Assembly (NCBI RefSeq): GCF_018139625.1
Contig: NZ_JAGSOH010000043.1
Location: forward strand, 1-51,774
Source: Actinospica acidithermotolerans
GTDB taxonomy: Bacteria > Actinomycetota > Actinomycetes > Streptomycetales > Catenulisporaceae
Length of the DNA stretch: 51,774 nucleotides
Direction of reading: 5' to 3'
Translations under genes and position numbers: made by a program
In this document: positions 1 through 8,498 of the stretch, one piece after another
How the letters are laid out: every line of letters begins with the position of its first letter
How positions within the stretch are numbered: position 1 is the stretch's first letter
Notes under the pieces: model-generated
The model's input: the letters and a program-made list of their open reading frames with translations, nothing else
Told to the model about the DNA's origin: nothing
Databases searched by the model: none

Positions 1-15
1 GGGCAGGGTGTGGCG

Positions 16-52
16 ACCGCCGGGCGCTGCCGAACCGGCATCGCCCGGCGGT
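16..52 (-). terminator. Hairpin downstream of the secreted esterase
   Basis: Perfect 11-bp inverted repeat (16-26 and 42-52) around a 15-nt loop, 43 bp past the esterase stop codon. No T-run follows, as is usual for actinomycete terminators. I see nothing else in positions 1-95. Confidence 0.5.
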
Positions 53-95
53 TGGTTCAGTGGGGGAGGGCCGTCTGTTTCGGTGGCGGGGGCCG

Positions 96-1127
96 TCAGC
101 CGCCGAGGGCGTGGACCATGTCGACGATCGCGGTCATCTGGGGGGCGGACTTGACGGCGAAGTTCGCGCCGTCGTACCCCCACCAGTCCCAGCAGCCTTC
201 GGGGTTGACGGGCAGGACGCTGGCAACGGCCTGCGGATAGAGGATGACGAGGTTGTTGGTGTCGGCGTAGGTGTCGAGATTGCCGAGTTCCGGAAGCAGG
301 TCGCCGATCAGGTACTGGCCGGAGAGGCACCCGTGCAGGGCGACGACGAGCTTGCATGCGGCGCCGGCGGCGCAGGAGGGCGGGGTGTAGAGCATTCCGC
401 TGGAGTCCATGGACAGTGCGCCCGCATTCCCGCCGGGGGCATATGCGTCCTGGTCGAACTGGCTCAGGGTGCCCTGCGGGGTGCCGTCGTTGGCCGCGTT
501 CACGTGGCCGAGCCACTGGGTGAGCATCTCGCGCTCGGGGTCGTCGAGGCAGTTGTTGAGGAACGGCGCGGATGTGGCCGCGCAGGGGACGACGCCGAGC
601 GGGGTGACCCAGGAGTGGCCGGCCGGGTCCCAGTCGTGATAGTCGACGTTGGCGCCGAAGTGCTGGTAGAAGGAGACGCCGGCGTTGGCGATCAGCGTGT
701 TGACGACGGGGTCGAGGACGCCGTGGTAGGTGTAGACCGGCTTGCCCTGGAGGTTCGCGAGGGGGTCGATCTGGCCCTGCGCGGCCCAGGTCTGGGCTTG
801 GGCCTCGAGTTGGGCGTCGCTGATGCCGAGGGCGCAGGTTTCGAAGTCGATGACGTTGCCCTCGCCGCAGTCGTACGGGCCGGCTGCGAAGATTCCGGCG
901 CCGTCGAACGTGCCGGAGTAGGCGACCTGCAGTTGGGTGGCGAGGAATCCGCCGGAGGAGACTCCGGTGACGTACACGCCGGTGATGTCGTAGTGCGGCA
1001 GCGGGCCGGGCGTGGCGGCGTGTCCGGCGGCCGGTGCGGTCAGGACGAGGGCGGCCGCGGCGGCCGCGGTCAGGGCCCTGCGTAGCGGGGTGGTGGGATG
1101 CGTGGATCGGGAGGAGCGGAACGCCAT
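96..1127 (-). CDS. Secreted PHB-depolymerase-like esterase, type II (circularly permuted) catalytic domain
   Basis: Predicted extracellular esterase of the poly(3-hydroxybutyrate) depolymerase superfamily, 343 aa. The ATG at 1127 is chosen because GGAG lies just upstream and the product then opens with an Arg-containing n-region, an Ala-rich hydrophobic core (about residues 18-35) and an AxA-type cleavage site. The lipase-box Ser57 (GVSSG) comes first, followed by candidate Asp139 (GVLDP) and His171 (AGHSW). The oxyanion-type HGC comes last, at residues 265-267. That order is the reverse of ordinary PHB depolymerases and matches the known circularly permuted type II domain, of which the Penicillium funiculosum enzyme is the example. 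No linker or substrate-binding domain follows, so a soluble ester or oligomer is as likely a substrate as solid PHB. A strong hairpin separates it from the ligase upstream, so it probably has its own promoter. Confidence 0.82.
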   Translation of the reverse strand: MAFRSSRSTHPTTPLRRALTAAAAAALVLTAPAAGHAATPGPLPHYDITGVYVTGVSSGGFLATQLQVAYSGTFDGAGIFAAGPYDCGEGNVIDFETCALGISDAQLEAQAQTWAAQGQIDPLANLQGKPVYTYHGVLDPVVNTLIANAGVSFYQHFGANVDYHDWDPAGHSWVTPLGVVPCAATSAPFLNNCLDDPEREMLTQWLGHVNAANDGTPQGTLSQFDQDAYAPGGNAGALSMDSSGMLYTPPSCAAGAACKLVVALHGCLSGQYLIGDLLPELGNLDTYADTNNLVILYPQAVASVLPVNPEGCWDWWGYDGANFAVKSAPQMTAIVDMVHALGG

Positions 1128-1162
1128 TGAACACACTCCGAGGGGGTCGGGTCGGGTTGGTC

Positions 1163-1200
1163 GCCCGTGGGCTCGCGGGTCTGCACGCGAGCCCACGGGC
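1163..1200 (-). terminator. 15-bp hairpin between the acyl-CoA ligase and the esterase
   Basis: Perfect inverted repeat with arms 1163-1177 and 1186-1200 and an 8-nt loop. It lies 48 bp past the ligase stop and about 35 bp before the esterase start, so it could end ligase transcription or sit in the esterase leader. Confidence 0.6.
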
Positions 1201-1248
1201 CGTCCGTGCGGCGCTGCGTTGCGCTGCGCGGAGGCGGTGGGCCTGGAA

Positions 1249-2763
1249 TCAGGCGGGCTGGTCGGCGGGTGGCTGGATCTCGCGTTTGAGGATTTTTCCG
1301 GTCGGGCCCTTGGGCAGTGTCTGGAGGATCCACACGTGGCGTGGGTACTTGTACGGAGCCACCAGTGCCTTGACGTGTTCGCGGAGATCTGCGGCGGTGG
1401 CGGTGGCGCCGGGGCGCAGTGCGACGGCCGCGGCGACTTCTTCGCCGTGGGTGGGATGCGGGATGCCGATGACGGCGGCCTCGGCTACGTCGGGGTGTTC
1501 GTAGAGGACTTCCTCGATTTCACGCGGGTAGACGTTGAAGCCGCCGCGGATGATCATGTCCTTCTTGCGGTCGACGATCCGGAAGTAGCCCTCGTCGTCG
1601 CGCACGCCCACATCCCCGGTACGCAGCCAGCCGTTCGAAAGAGCGCCGAGGGTGGCGTCCGGCCTGCGCCAGTATCCCTTCATGACGTTGTGGCCGCGGA
1701 TCTCGATCTCGCCGACCTGTCCGTCGGGCACTTCGCGGCCGTCGGCGTCGACGATCCGCATGTCGACCGCCTCGATCGGGGTGCCGATGGTGCCGGGCTT
1801 GCGGACGCGGCCGGGGTGGTTGAAGCAGGCGACGGGGGAGGTCTCGGATAGCCCGTAGCCTTCGAGGATGATGGTGTCGAAGGCCTCTTCGAAACCGTGG
1901 AGCACTTCGACGGGCAGTGCCGCGCCGCCGGAGACGCACACCCGCAGGCTCGAGAGGTCGTGCTGCGCCCGCCTGTCGTGGGCGAGCAGGGACATGTACA
2001 TCGTCGGGACGCCGAGGAACACGGTGACCCGGTCGCGTTCGATCACTTCGAGCGCCTTGCCGGCGTCGAAGCGGGCGATCAGGCTCAAGCACGCCCCGGA
2101 GGCGATCGCGCAGTTGAGTGCGACTGTCTGGCCGAACGAGTGGAACAGCGGCAGCCCTCCGAACAGCTTGTCGTCCGGCCCGCACTCGAGCAGCGTGCGC
2201 ACTGTGACCTCGGCGTTGCGTGAGAGGTTGTCGTGGGTGAGTTCGGCGCCTTTCGGCCGGCCGGTCGTGCCGGAGGTGTAGAGGATCACTGCGGTGTCGG
2301 AGGGATCCCGCGGCGTGAGCGCGGGTGCGGGAGGGTGCCCGGCCAGTTCCGTGGCGAAGGCTTCGGGGTCGATCACCACGCAGGGCACGCCCGCGCGTGC
2401 TGCTCCCTCGGCCGCCTCCGTTGTGACCGTGTGCCAGCAGAGCACGCCGGCGGACTGTGCGTCGGCGAGGTGGTAGGCGACCTCGCGGGCCTTGAGCAGC
2501 AGGTTCATCGGCACCACCACGCCGCCTGCACGCAGGATGCCGTAGTAGAGCACCGCGAATTCGGGCACGTTCGGCAGCATCAGCCCGACCTGCGATCCGG
2601 GTTCGATCCCGCGGGAGCTGAGGAAGGCGGCTACCCGTGAGCTCGCGGCGTCCAGTTGGGCGTAGCTGAGGACCTGTTCGTCGAGTTTGATCGCGGCGTG
2701 CCCGGGGTGGCGGGCCGCAGACGTGGTCAAGATCGCGGCCAGGTTGGCCTCTGGGCTGCTCAC
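1249..2763 (-). CDS. Long-chain fatty acid-CoA ligase (AMP-forming)
   Basis: ANL-superfamily acyl-CoA synthetase, 504 aa, which activates a carboxylic acid to acyl-AMP and then acyl-CoA. GTG at 2763 is preceded by AAAGGAG at good spacing; a longer in-frame reading would run into the operator region. Visible motifs are the P-loop YTSGTTGRPKG (about 162-172), the GYGLSE adenine-site motif, the TGD hinge region (GWLRTGDVG), DRKKDMIIRGG, and the catalytic lysine in PTGKILKRE (about residue 490). The length is normal for the FadD family. The gene is divergent from a TetR gene across two operator-like palindromes, an arrangement typical of acyl-CoA-responsive control. Chain-length specificity cannot be read from the sequence. 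Confidence 0.9.
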   Translation of the reverse strand: MSSPEANLAAILTTSAARHPGHAAIKLDEQVLSYAQLDAASSRVAAFLSSRGIEPGSQVGLMLPNVPEFAVLYYGILRAGGVVVPMNLLLKAREVAYHLADAQSAGVLCWHTVTTEAAEGAARAGVPCVVIDPEAFATELAGHPPAPALTPRDPSDTAVILYTSGTTGRPKGAELTHDNLSRNAEVTVRTLLECGPDDKLFGGLPLFHSFGQTVALNCAIASGACLSLIARFDAGKALEVIERDRVTVFLGVPTMYMSLLAHDRRAQHDLSSLRVCVSGGAALPVEVLHGFEEAFDTIILEGYGLSETSPVACFNHPGRVRKPGTIGTPIEAVDMRIVDADGREVPDGQVGEIEIRGHNVMKGYWRRPDATLGALSNGWLRTGDVGVRDDEGYFRIVDRKKDMIIRGGFNVYPREIEEVLYEHPDVAEAAVIGIPHPTHGEEVAAAVALRPGATATAADLREHVKALVAPYKYPRHVWILQTLPKGPTGKILKREIQPPADQPA

Positions 2764-2835
2764 GGGGCGCTGCTCCTTTGCGGCGACGAGATGGGGGACC
2801 GGAAGCGCACCAGCCGACCGGCGAGCCGAGTTAGC

Positions 2836-2917
2836 CAAGCAATCGATTGGTTGTGTCCGAAGCGTTACGGGACACCATCCGCCCTCCGCGCTACGCTGTC
2901 AACCAATCGATTGGTTG
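2836..2917. promoter_or_regulatory. Twin palindromic operators for the adjacent TetR regulator
   Basis: CAACCAATCGATTGGTTG at 2900-2917 is a perfect 18-bp palindrome. A second copy at 2836-2853 differs at one position (CAAGCAATCGATTGGTTG). The centres are 64 bp apart, close to six helical turns, within the divergent ligase/TetR intergenic space. The likely binder is the adjacent TetR protein, controlling both genes. The palindromes are seen directly; the binder is inferred. Confidence 0.75.
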
Positions 2918-2958
2918 CAACTCGGTATCGCGTACCGTCTGCGAAGGAGTGAGCGTCA

Positions 2959-3615
2959 GTGGACGTGCCGGACTGGAATCCGCGCCGCGTGGCCGCCGTC
3001 GAGGCCGCCCTGCCCGAGGGCGCCACCCCGCCGGGCACGCGCGGAAGGATCCTGCACGCCGGGCTGGCGCTGTTCGCCGAGACCGGGTTCGCCGGCACCT
3101 CGATCCGCGCGATCGCCGAGCGTGTCGGGATCAACTCCGCGACGCTCTATTCGCACTATCCGTCCAAGGAGCAGGTGCTCGCCGACCTCGTTCTGCTCGG
3201 GCACCGTGAATTGGCAGACCGGCTGACGTCGGCGGCCGCGGCGTTGCCCGGCGATGCCGCGGCCGATGCCCGGCTGACTGCGCTGGTGCGCGCCCACGTG
3301 CGGGTGCACACCGACTTCCCGCTCCTGGCCACCGTGACCAACACCGAGCTGCACGCCCTCGCGCCCGCGCTCGCCGCCCCGGCGCTGGAGTTGCGCGCCG
3401 AGTGTCGCAGGATGCTGATCGACATCCTGGAGCACGGGGTGAAGGACGGCGTGTTCGCCGTGCCGGACCTGCTGCTCACGGCCACCGCGATCGGCGCGAT
3501 CGGCATGCACGTGGCCTCCTGGTTCGGCCCCGATCAGCCGTTCACCGGCGAGCAGGTCGCTGATACGTATGCGGCCCTCGCTCTGCGCATGGCCGGGATC
3601 CCCGAGCCGGCCTGA
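2959..3615 (+). CDS. TetR-family transcriptional regulator
   Basis: 218-aa TetR/AcrR regulator. GTG at 2959 follows AAGGAG. After an unusual N-terminal arm of about 28 residues comes a classical HTH (roughly residues 30-77) with the TSIRAIAERVG helix and the ATLYSHYPSKEQVL recognition/anchor segment. The C-terminal ligand domain is divergent. It sits next to two near-identical palindromes and a divergent acyl-CoA ligase, and is followed 61 bp later by a carboxylesterase, so it probably senses a fatty acid, an acyl-CoA or an ester-derived acid and represses its neighbours. The ligand is inferred from context only. Confidence 0.88.
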   Translation: MDVPDWNPRRVAAVEAALPEGATPPGTRGRILHAGLALFAETGFAGTSIRAIAERVGINSATLYSHYPSKEQVLADLVLLGHRELADRLTSAAAALPGDAAADARLTALVRAHVRVHTDFPLLATVTNTELHALAPALAAPALELRAECRRMLIDILEHGVKDGVFAVPDLLLTATAIGAIGMHVASWFGPDQPFTGEQVADTYAALALRMAGIPEPA

Positions 3616-3676
3616 CCCGACCAACACCAGCCGCCGACGGCTCGCCACCGGCCCGCACTCCCCGAGGACCCCGTTC

Positions 3677-5176
3677 ATGCAGCCTTCAGTGGAAACCGCC
3701 TGCGGGACCGTACGCGGCACCGTCGTCGACGGTCGGATAGCCGTGTTCCGCAACATCCCTTACGCGGCAGCGCCGATCGGGGCCCGCCGCTTCCAGCCGC
3801 CCGCGCCCCCTGCGCCGTGGCCGGGGGTGCGCGTGTGCGACGCCTTCGGCTCCACGGCGCCGAAGGCTCCTTACGCGCCTCCGTTCGACGTCTTGCTGCC
3901 GGAGACGGACATCCCCGGCGACGACTACCTCAACCTCAATATCTGGACACCGGATGTCGACGGGCGCGCGCCGGTCATGGTCTGGCTGCACGGTGGCGCC
4001 TTCACCAACGGCTCCGGATCAGCCGCCTGCTACGACGGCGCGGCCTTCGCCCGCGACGGGGTGGTCCTCGTCACGCTCAACTACCGGCTCGGCGCCGACG
4101 GGTTCCTGTACTTCGAGGAGCCGGACGCGAGCGCGAACCTCGGCCTGCTGGACCAGATCGCGGCGCTGCGCTGGGTCCGCGAGAACATCGACTCCTTCGG
4201 CGGGGATCCCGCGCGCGTGACCGTGTTCGGCGAATCGGCCGGCGCTATGAGCATCGGAGCGCTGCTGGCCATGCCGCAGGCCGCAGGCCTCTTCCACCGC
4301 GCCATCCTGCAGTCCGGTGCCGCTCACCACTGGCTCGACCCCGACTCCGCGACCCTGATCACCGGGCGTCTGGCCGAGATCCTCGGCGTCGCCCCGACGA
4401 GGAAGGCGTTCGCCCAGGTCGAAAGCGCCCGTCTGCTGCGGGCGCAGCAGGCACTGCGCGCCGAGATCTCCGCCGAACCGACGCCGGCCCGCTGGGGCCG
4501 GGCCGCGGTCAACCTCATGCCCTTCGAACCCGTCGTCGACGCAGTCGCGCTCCCGCGAGACCCCGCCGCAGCCGCCGTCGACGGCGACCTGCCCGACGTC
4601 GAGATCCTCATCGGCACCAACAGCGACGAGTTCCGGCTGTTCACCGTGCCCACCGGCCTGATCGATGGGATCGGCGAACCCCTCGTCCGCGCCACCGCCG
4701 CCGCGTACGGCCTCGATCCGGGAACCGCTGTCGCCGTCTACCGGGAACACCATCCGGAGGACAGCTTCGGCGCGACCCACGCCCGCCTGGTCACCGACTG
4801 GTTTTACCGCATCCCCGCTCTGCGCCTGGCCGAAGCCTGCTCTCGACGCCGTCCCGGGTCCGCGTACCTCTACGAATTCGCCTGGCAGCCCCCGGCGTTC
4901 GGCGGCAGACTCGGCGCCTGCCACGCCGCCGAAATCCCGTTCGTCTTCGACTCGCTCAAGCAGGGAGATTTCGCCGGGCTGCTCGGGCCCACCCCGCCGC
5001 AACATCTGGCCACCGCGATGCACGCCGCGTGGGTCGCCTTCGCCACCCATGGCGCACCCGGCTGGCCCGCCTACGACGAGCAGCGCCGCACCACCATGTA
5101 CTTCGACCTCGAACCGCACGCGCAGCACGACCCCCGTGCCCGGGAACGCGAACTGTGGGAGCACGCCCGCCCGTAG
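3677..5176 (+). CDS. Type-B carboxylesterase
   Basis: Alpha/beta-hydrolase of the carboxylesterase/lipase type B family (pnbA-like), 499 aa, hydrolysing carboxylic esters. ATG 3677 follows GAGGA with an 8-nt spacer. Visible are the oxyanion loop HGGAF (105-109), the nucleophile elbow FGESAGAMS with Ser187, a candidate acid in GTNSDEFRLF, and a candidate His in GACHAAEIPFVF. No signal peptide is seen, so it is probably cytoplasmic. Co-directional with the TetR gene, it may supply acids to the nearby ligase. Confidence 0.88.
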   Translation: MQPSVETACGTVRGTVVDGRIAVFRNIPYAAAPIGARRFQPPAPPAPWPGVRVCDAFGSTAPKAPYAPPFDVLLPETDIPGDDYLNLNIWTPDVDGRAPVMVWLHGGAFTNGSGSAACYDGAAFARDGVVLVTLNYRLGADGFLYFEEPDASANLGLLDQIAALRWVRENIDSFGGDPARVTVFGESAGAMSIGALLAMPQAAGLFHRAILQSGAAHHWLDPDSATLITGRLAEILGVAPTRKAFAQVESARLLRAQQALRAEISAEPTPARWGRAAVNLMPFEPVVDAVALPRDPAAAAVDGDLPDVEILIGTNSDEFRLFTVPTGLIDGIGEPLVRATAAAYGLDPGTAVAVYREHHPEDSFGATHARLVTDWFYRIPALRLAEACSRRRPGSAYLYEFAWQPPAFGGRLGACHAAEIPFVFDSLKQGDFAGLLGPTPPQHLATAMHAAWVAFATHGAPGWPAYDEQRRTTMYFDLEPHAQHDPRARERELWEHARP

Positions 5177-5212
5177 CATCCGGTGTCGCCCGCATGCCCG
5201 AGCATCCGGGGG

Positions 5213-5282
5213 GTCGATCGCAGAGCCCAGCTGATCCAGCTCACCACACGCGGGCGCGACACATTGAAGCTGATAGATCCCG
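5213..5282 (+). pseudogene. MarR-family regulator remnant (wing region)
   Basis: A short readable stretch, VDRRAQLIQLTTRGRDTLK, matches the beta-wing and following helix of MarR regulators (the DRRA...LT..G signature). There is no start, HTH or C-terminus around it. It is interpreted as a fossil left by deletion. The match is by eye; a profile search would settle it. Confidence 0.5.
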
Positions 5283-5308
5283 CGTGCGGACCGTCAACTG
5301 CTGGACGG

Positions 5309-5697
5309 TCAGCTGCTGGCGCGCTGGACGACGACGGCGTGCGCCGGGTTCTGCGGGACTTTGGTGCCTTCGGGGAGTCTGCCGAGGAGGGCTTGGATGT
5401 GCAGGAAGAGGTGCTCGGCCAGTTCGGGCACGCCGAGGGCGACCGAGGAGAGCGCGGGGCGCAGGTAGGAGGCGATGGGCTGGTCGTCCGCGCCGATGAG
5501 GGCGACGTCCTCGGGGATGCGCAGGGCGCGGTCGGCCAGCGCGGCGTGGAGGAGGGCGCCGTATTCGTCGTTGTAGGTGAACACGGCCGTGGGGGCGCCG
5601 GGCTGCGCCAGTGTTTCGGCGGCTTCGGCGGCGGCCGAGGGGGATTCGGCCAGCGGGATGTGCGTGACGCGCACGCCTGCGCCCTCGGCCGAGGCCC
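5309..5697 (-). pseudogene. Truncated LacI-family regulator (C-terminal half only)
   Basis: The frame from about 5697 down to the stop at 5309 encodes the C-terminal part of a LacI/GalR sugar-binding domain: TAVFTYNDEYGALLHAAL, IPEDVALIGADDQP and the PALSSV segment are hallmark motifs. The N-terminal HTH and the first half of the periplasmic-binding-like domain (about 200 residues) are absent. A transporter fragment begins at the point where the homology stops, so the gene appears to have been cut by a deletion. Any product would lack DNA binding. Confidence 0.75.
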
Positions 5698-5767
5698 TGT
5701 TCCCATCTGCGCGGGCATCGCCCTGGTCGGGGCGCTGGCCGTCGTCTTCGTCAAGTCCGTGCGCTGA
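5693..5767 (+). pseudogene. Transporter C-terminal remnant (last membrane helix)
   Basis: The end of a frame finishing at 5767 reads as a hydrophobic helix with a basic tail (PICAGIALVGALAVVFVKSVR), as at the C-terminus of MFS transporters. It has no upstream continuation; the sequence before about 5693 belongs to the antisense LacI fragment. It is interpreted as the other side of the same deletion junction. Confidence 0.5.
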
Positions 5768-5815
5768 CCAATGCGGTGGCGCAGGGCGGAGCTTTCTGGC
5801 CCGGCTTACCGTTGA

Positions 5816-7228
5816 TCAGGCGCCGATCCGCGCGAGGCGCCGGACGCCCTCGGCCAGTTCGTGCTCGTTTGCCGCTGCGGCGAATCCGAGGCGCAGGAAC
5901 GCGCCGTCCGGCTCGGCCGGGAAGAAGCGCGTGCCCGCGTTCACGGCGACGCCGAGGGTGCGGGCCGCGTCCGCGGCCGGGCCGTCCGCGAGGCCGTCGG
6001 GGAGCTCGAACCACAGGTGGAGTCCGGCTGCCGGATACCCGGCCGTGCGCCATGCCGGCAGTTGAGTGGCGACCGCGGCCGACAGTGTCGCGCAGCGGTC
6101 GCGCAGCGCCGTCGCGAGTGTGCGCAGGTGCCGGTCCCAGGCCGGGGTGCTGAGCATTTCGATCGCGGCTTCCTGCAGGGGGCGGGCGGTGAAGAAGTCG
6201 TCGACATACCGGAGCGTCTGGAGTCGTCGCATGACCGGGCCGCGGGCGATCACGGCGCCTATCCGCAGGCTCGGCGCCGTCGGCTTCGTCAGCGACGTCA
6301 GATACACCACGGTGCCGTCCACGTCCTCGGTGAGCAGGGGGCGCGGGAGGGGGCGGCCGTGGCCGAGGTGGCGGCCGAAGTCGTCCTCGATCAGGAACGC
6401 GCCTGCCGCGCGTGTCACGGCGATCGTCTGATCCCGGCGGTGCGCGGCCAGCACGGTTCCGGTCGGGTTGTGCAACGACGGCTGGCAGTACAGCACGCGC
6501 GCGCCTGTCATCGCGAAGACGTCCGCGAGCAGGTCGGGGCGTATGCCTTCGGCGTCCATGGGTACGGCGACCGGCCGCAGCCCGGCTGCGCGCGCGGCCG
6601 CCAGGGCGCCCGGATAGGTGGGTGATTCCACCAGCACGGGTGCGCCGGGCGCGGCCAGGGCACGGAAGAGCAGGGCGAGCGCTCCTTGACCGCCGCCGGT
6701 GATCAGCACGTCCTCCGCGTCGACGGCGCCTGCGGGGTCGGCCATCCGCGCGAAGATCGCCCGCAGTGGGGCGAGTCCCGCAGCGGGCGCGCGGTGCCAG
6801 GCGTCCGGGCGGCGGGCGGCCCGGGCGAGCGCGGCCGCGAGGGCGCGTGTCGGCTGGAGCGCGGCGTGCAGGTAGCCGCCTGCCATCGAAATCTCGCCGT
6901 CCGGCGCGACCGCCTGCGCCTCGACCGGCATGACGGCCGCGGAGGTGTCGATGTCCCGGCCGGCCAGCGCCACCGTCTGCCACGAGGTGTCCGCGCGGCC
7001 CGCTCGTGCCGGTGTGGAGCGTGCGGCCACGTAGCTCCCGGCCCCGGGCCGCGTCACGACGAGGCCTTCGGCCGCCAGCTGTGCGATGGCCCGCGAGACT
7101 GTCACCGGGCTCACGCCGTGCCGGGCGACCAGGTCCCGGCTGCTCGGCAGCTTGTCTCCGGGGGAGAGCTGTGCGAGCAGCCGCTTGAGGCTGGCGATGA
7201 CGGAATCAGTACTGCTACTGTCTGGCAT
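5816..7228 (-). CDS. MocR/PdxR-type GntR regulator with aminotransferase domain
   Basis: 470-aa fusion of an N-terminal GntR winged helix (about residues 5-70; PSSRDLVARHGVSPVTVSRA) and a fold-type I PLP aminotransferase domain. PLP-site elements are visible: HNPTG (253-257), EDDFGRHL (281-288) and the Schiff-base lysine in TSLTKPTAPSLRIG (Lys315). MocR proteins typically sense PLP or an amino-group effector and activate a divergent gene. Here the divergent gene is itself a PLP enzyme, and the two ATG codons overlap (CATG 7226-7229). Direct repeats near the start codons (7215-7256) are candidate binding sites, consistent with the direct-repeat preference of GabR and PdxR. The effector is unknown. 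Confidence 0.9.
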   Translation of the reverse strand: MPDSSSTDSVIASLKRLLAQLSPGDKLPSSRDLVARHGVSPVTVSRAIAQLAAEGLVVTRPGAGSYVAARSTPARAGRADTSWQTVALAGRDIDTSAAVMPVEAQAVAPDGEISMAGGYLHAALQPTRALAAALARAARRPDAWHRAPAAGLAPLRAIFARMADPAGAVDAEDVLITGGGQGALALLFRALAAPGAPVLVESPTYPGALAAARAAGLRPVAVPMDAEGIRPDLLADVFAMTGARVLYCQPSLHNPTGTVLAAHRRDQTIAVTRAAGAFLIEDDFGRHLGHGRPLPRPLLTEDVDGTVVYLTSLTKPTAPSLRIGAVIARGPVMRRLQTLRYVDDFFTARPLQEAAIEMLSTPAWDRHLRTLATALRDRCATLSAAVATQLPAWRTAGYPAAGLHLWFELPDGLADGPAADAARTLGVAVNAGTRFFPAEPDGAFLRLGFAAAANEHELAEGVRRLARIGA

Positions 7229-7256
7229 GAGGACACAGAATAGCGCTACAGTCTCC
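7215..7256. promoter_or_regulatory. Candidate MocR direct repeats spanning the divergent starts
   Basis: CTACTGTCTGG (7215-7225) and CTACAGTCTCC (7246-7256) are direct repeats offset by 31 bp, about three helical turns. They flank the overlapping start codons. Such direct repeats suit MocR binding, but the assignment is inferred. Confidence 0.4.
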
Positions 7257-8498
7257 GGGCGGATACCGCTTCCCCCTCTGTCGACGGCGGTCGAACTGGA
7301 CGCCGGGGACATCGCGGCACTGCGCGCCGACACCCCCGGCTGCGAGAACGTGCTCCACCTGAACAACGCCGGGTGCGGCCTGATGGCCCGGCCGGTGCTG
7401 CAGGCCACGATCGAGCACCTCGAACGCGAAGCGGAGATCGGCGGCTACGAGGCGGCCGCGGCCGCAGCCGAGAACGTACGCGAGTTCTACGCGGAGACCG
7501 CTCGACTCGTCGGTGCCGAGAGCCCGGCGAACATCGCCTTCGCCGGCAGCGCCACCCATGCGTACAGCAAGGCCCTCTCAGCGGTCCCGTTCGAGCCCGG
7601 CGAGGTGATCCTGACCACCCGCAACGACTTCGTCTCCAATCAGATCGCGTTCCTGGCGCTGCGCAAGCGGCTCGGAGTGGAGATCGTGCACGCGCCTGAT
7701 CTGCCGGACGGGGCGGGCGTCGATGTCGAGGCGATGGCTGTCCTGATGCGCACGAGGCGCCCGCGTCTGGTCGCGGTGACCCACGTGCCGACGAATTCCG
7801 GGCTCGTCCAGCCGATCGCCGAGATCGGCAGGTACGCGCGTGAACTCGACCTGCTCTATCTCGTCGACGCCTGCCAGTCCCTCGGCCAGATCCCGCTCGA
7901 TGTGGCGCGCATCGGCTGCGACATGCTGACCGCGACATGCCGCAAATTCCTGCGCGGGCCGCGCGGTTCAGGCTTCCTCTACGTCTCGGAACGGGTCCTG
8001 GCCGGCGGATACGAGCCGCAGTTCATCGACATGCACGGGGCCCGGTGGACCGAGACCGGCGACTACCGTCCGGCCACCGGCGCAGCCCGGTTCGAGGAGT
8101 GGGAGTTTCCTTACGCCACGCTGCTGGGCTGCGCGGCCGCGGCGCGCTACGCCCGGCGTGTCGGCATCGAGCGCGTCTCGCCGCGGGCGCAGACCCTGGC
8201 CGCCCGGCTGCGCGGCAGGCTCGAGCAGCTCCCGGGGGTGCGCGTGCTCGACCGCGGCCGGGACCTGGCCGCACTGGTCACCTTCACCGTCGAAAGGTGG
8301 GACCCGCGGCCGTTCAAGCAGGCGATGGATCGGCGCGGCATCAACTCGGCGCTCAGCTTCCGGGAATTCGCCCTCTTCGACTTCGGCGACAAGGACATCG
8401 ACTGGTGCCTGCGCCTCTCACCGCACTACTACAACACCGAGGACGAGGTGGACGAGGCCGCTTCCGCGGTCGCGGAACTCGCGGGAAGCGCAGCATGA
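7227..8498 (+). CDS. Class V PLP-dependent aminotransferase / cysteine desulfurase-like enzyme
   Basis: 423-aa fold-type I PLP enzyme of aminotransferase class V (isopenicillin-N epimerase/SufS-like clan). It begins with the HLNNAGCGLMARPVL substrate loop. The PLP-site Asp214 and Gln217 lie in LVDACQSLGQ, and the Schiff-base Lys240 in TCRKFLRGPRGSGFLYV. No obvious persulfide cysteine loop is seen, so a desulfurase role is not supported. ATG 7227 overlaps the MocR start on the other strand and has no Shine-Dalgarno, so a leaderless mRNA is likely. The MFS gene follows with an ATGA overlap, then a hydrolase, suggesting metabolism and export of one amino compound. Confidence 0.85.
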   Translation: MRTQNSATVSGRIPLPPLSTAVELDAGDIAALRADTPGCENVLHLNNAGCGLMARPVLQATIEHLEREAEIGGYEAAAAAAENVREFYAETARLVGAESPANIAFAGSATHAYSKALSAVPFEPGEVILTTRNDFVSNQIAFLALRKRLGVEIVHAPDLPDGAGVDVEAMAVLMRTRRPRLVAVTHVPTNSGLVQPIAEIGRYARELDLLYLVDACQSLGQIPLDVARIGCDMLTATCRKFLRGPRGSGFLYVSERVLAGGYEPQFIDMHGARWTETGDYRPATGAARFEEWEFPYATLLGCAAAARYARRVGIERVSPRAQTLAARLRGRLEQLPGVRVLDRGRDLAALVTFTVERWDPRPFKQAMDRRGINSALSFREFALFDFGDKDIDWCLRLSPHYYNTEDEVDEAASAVAELAGSAA

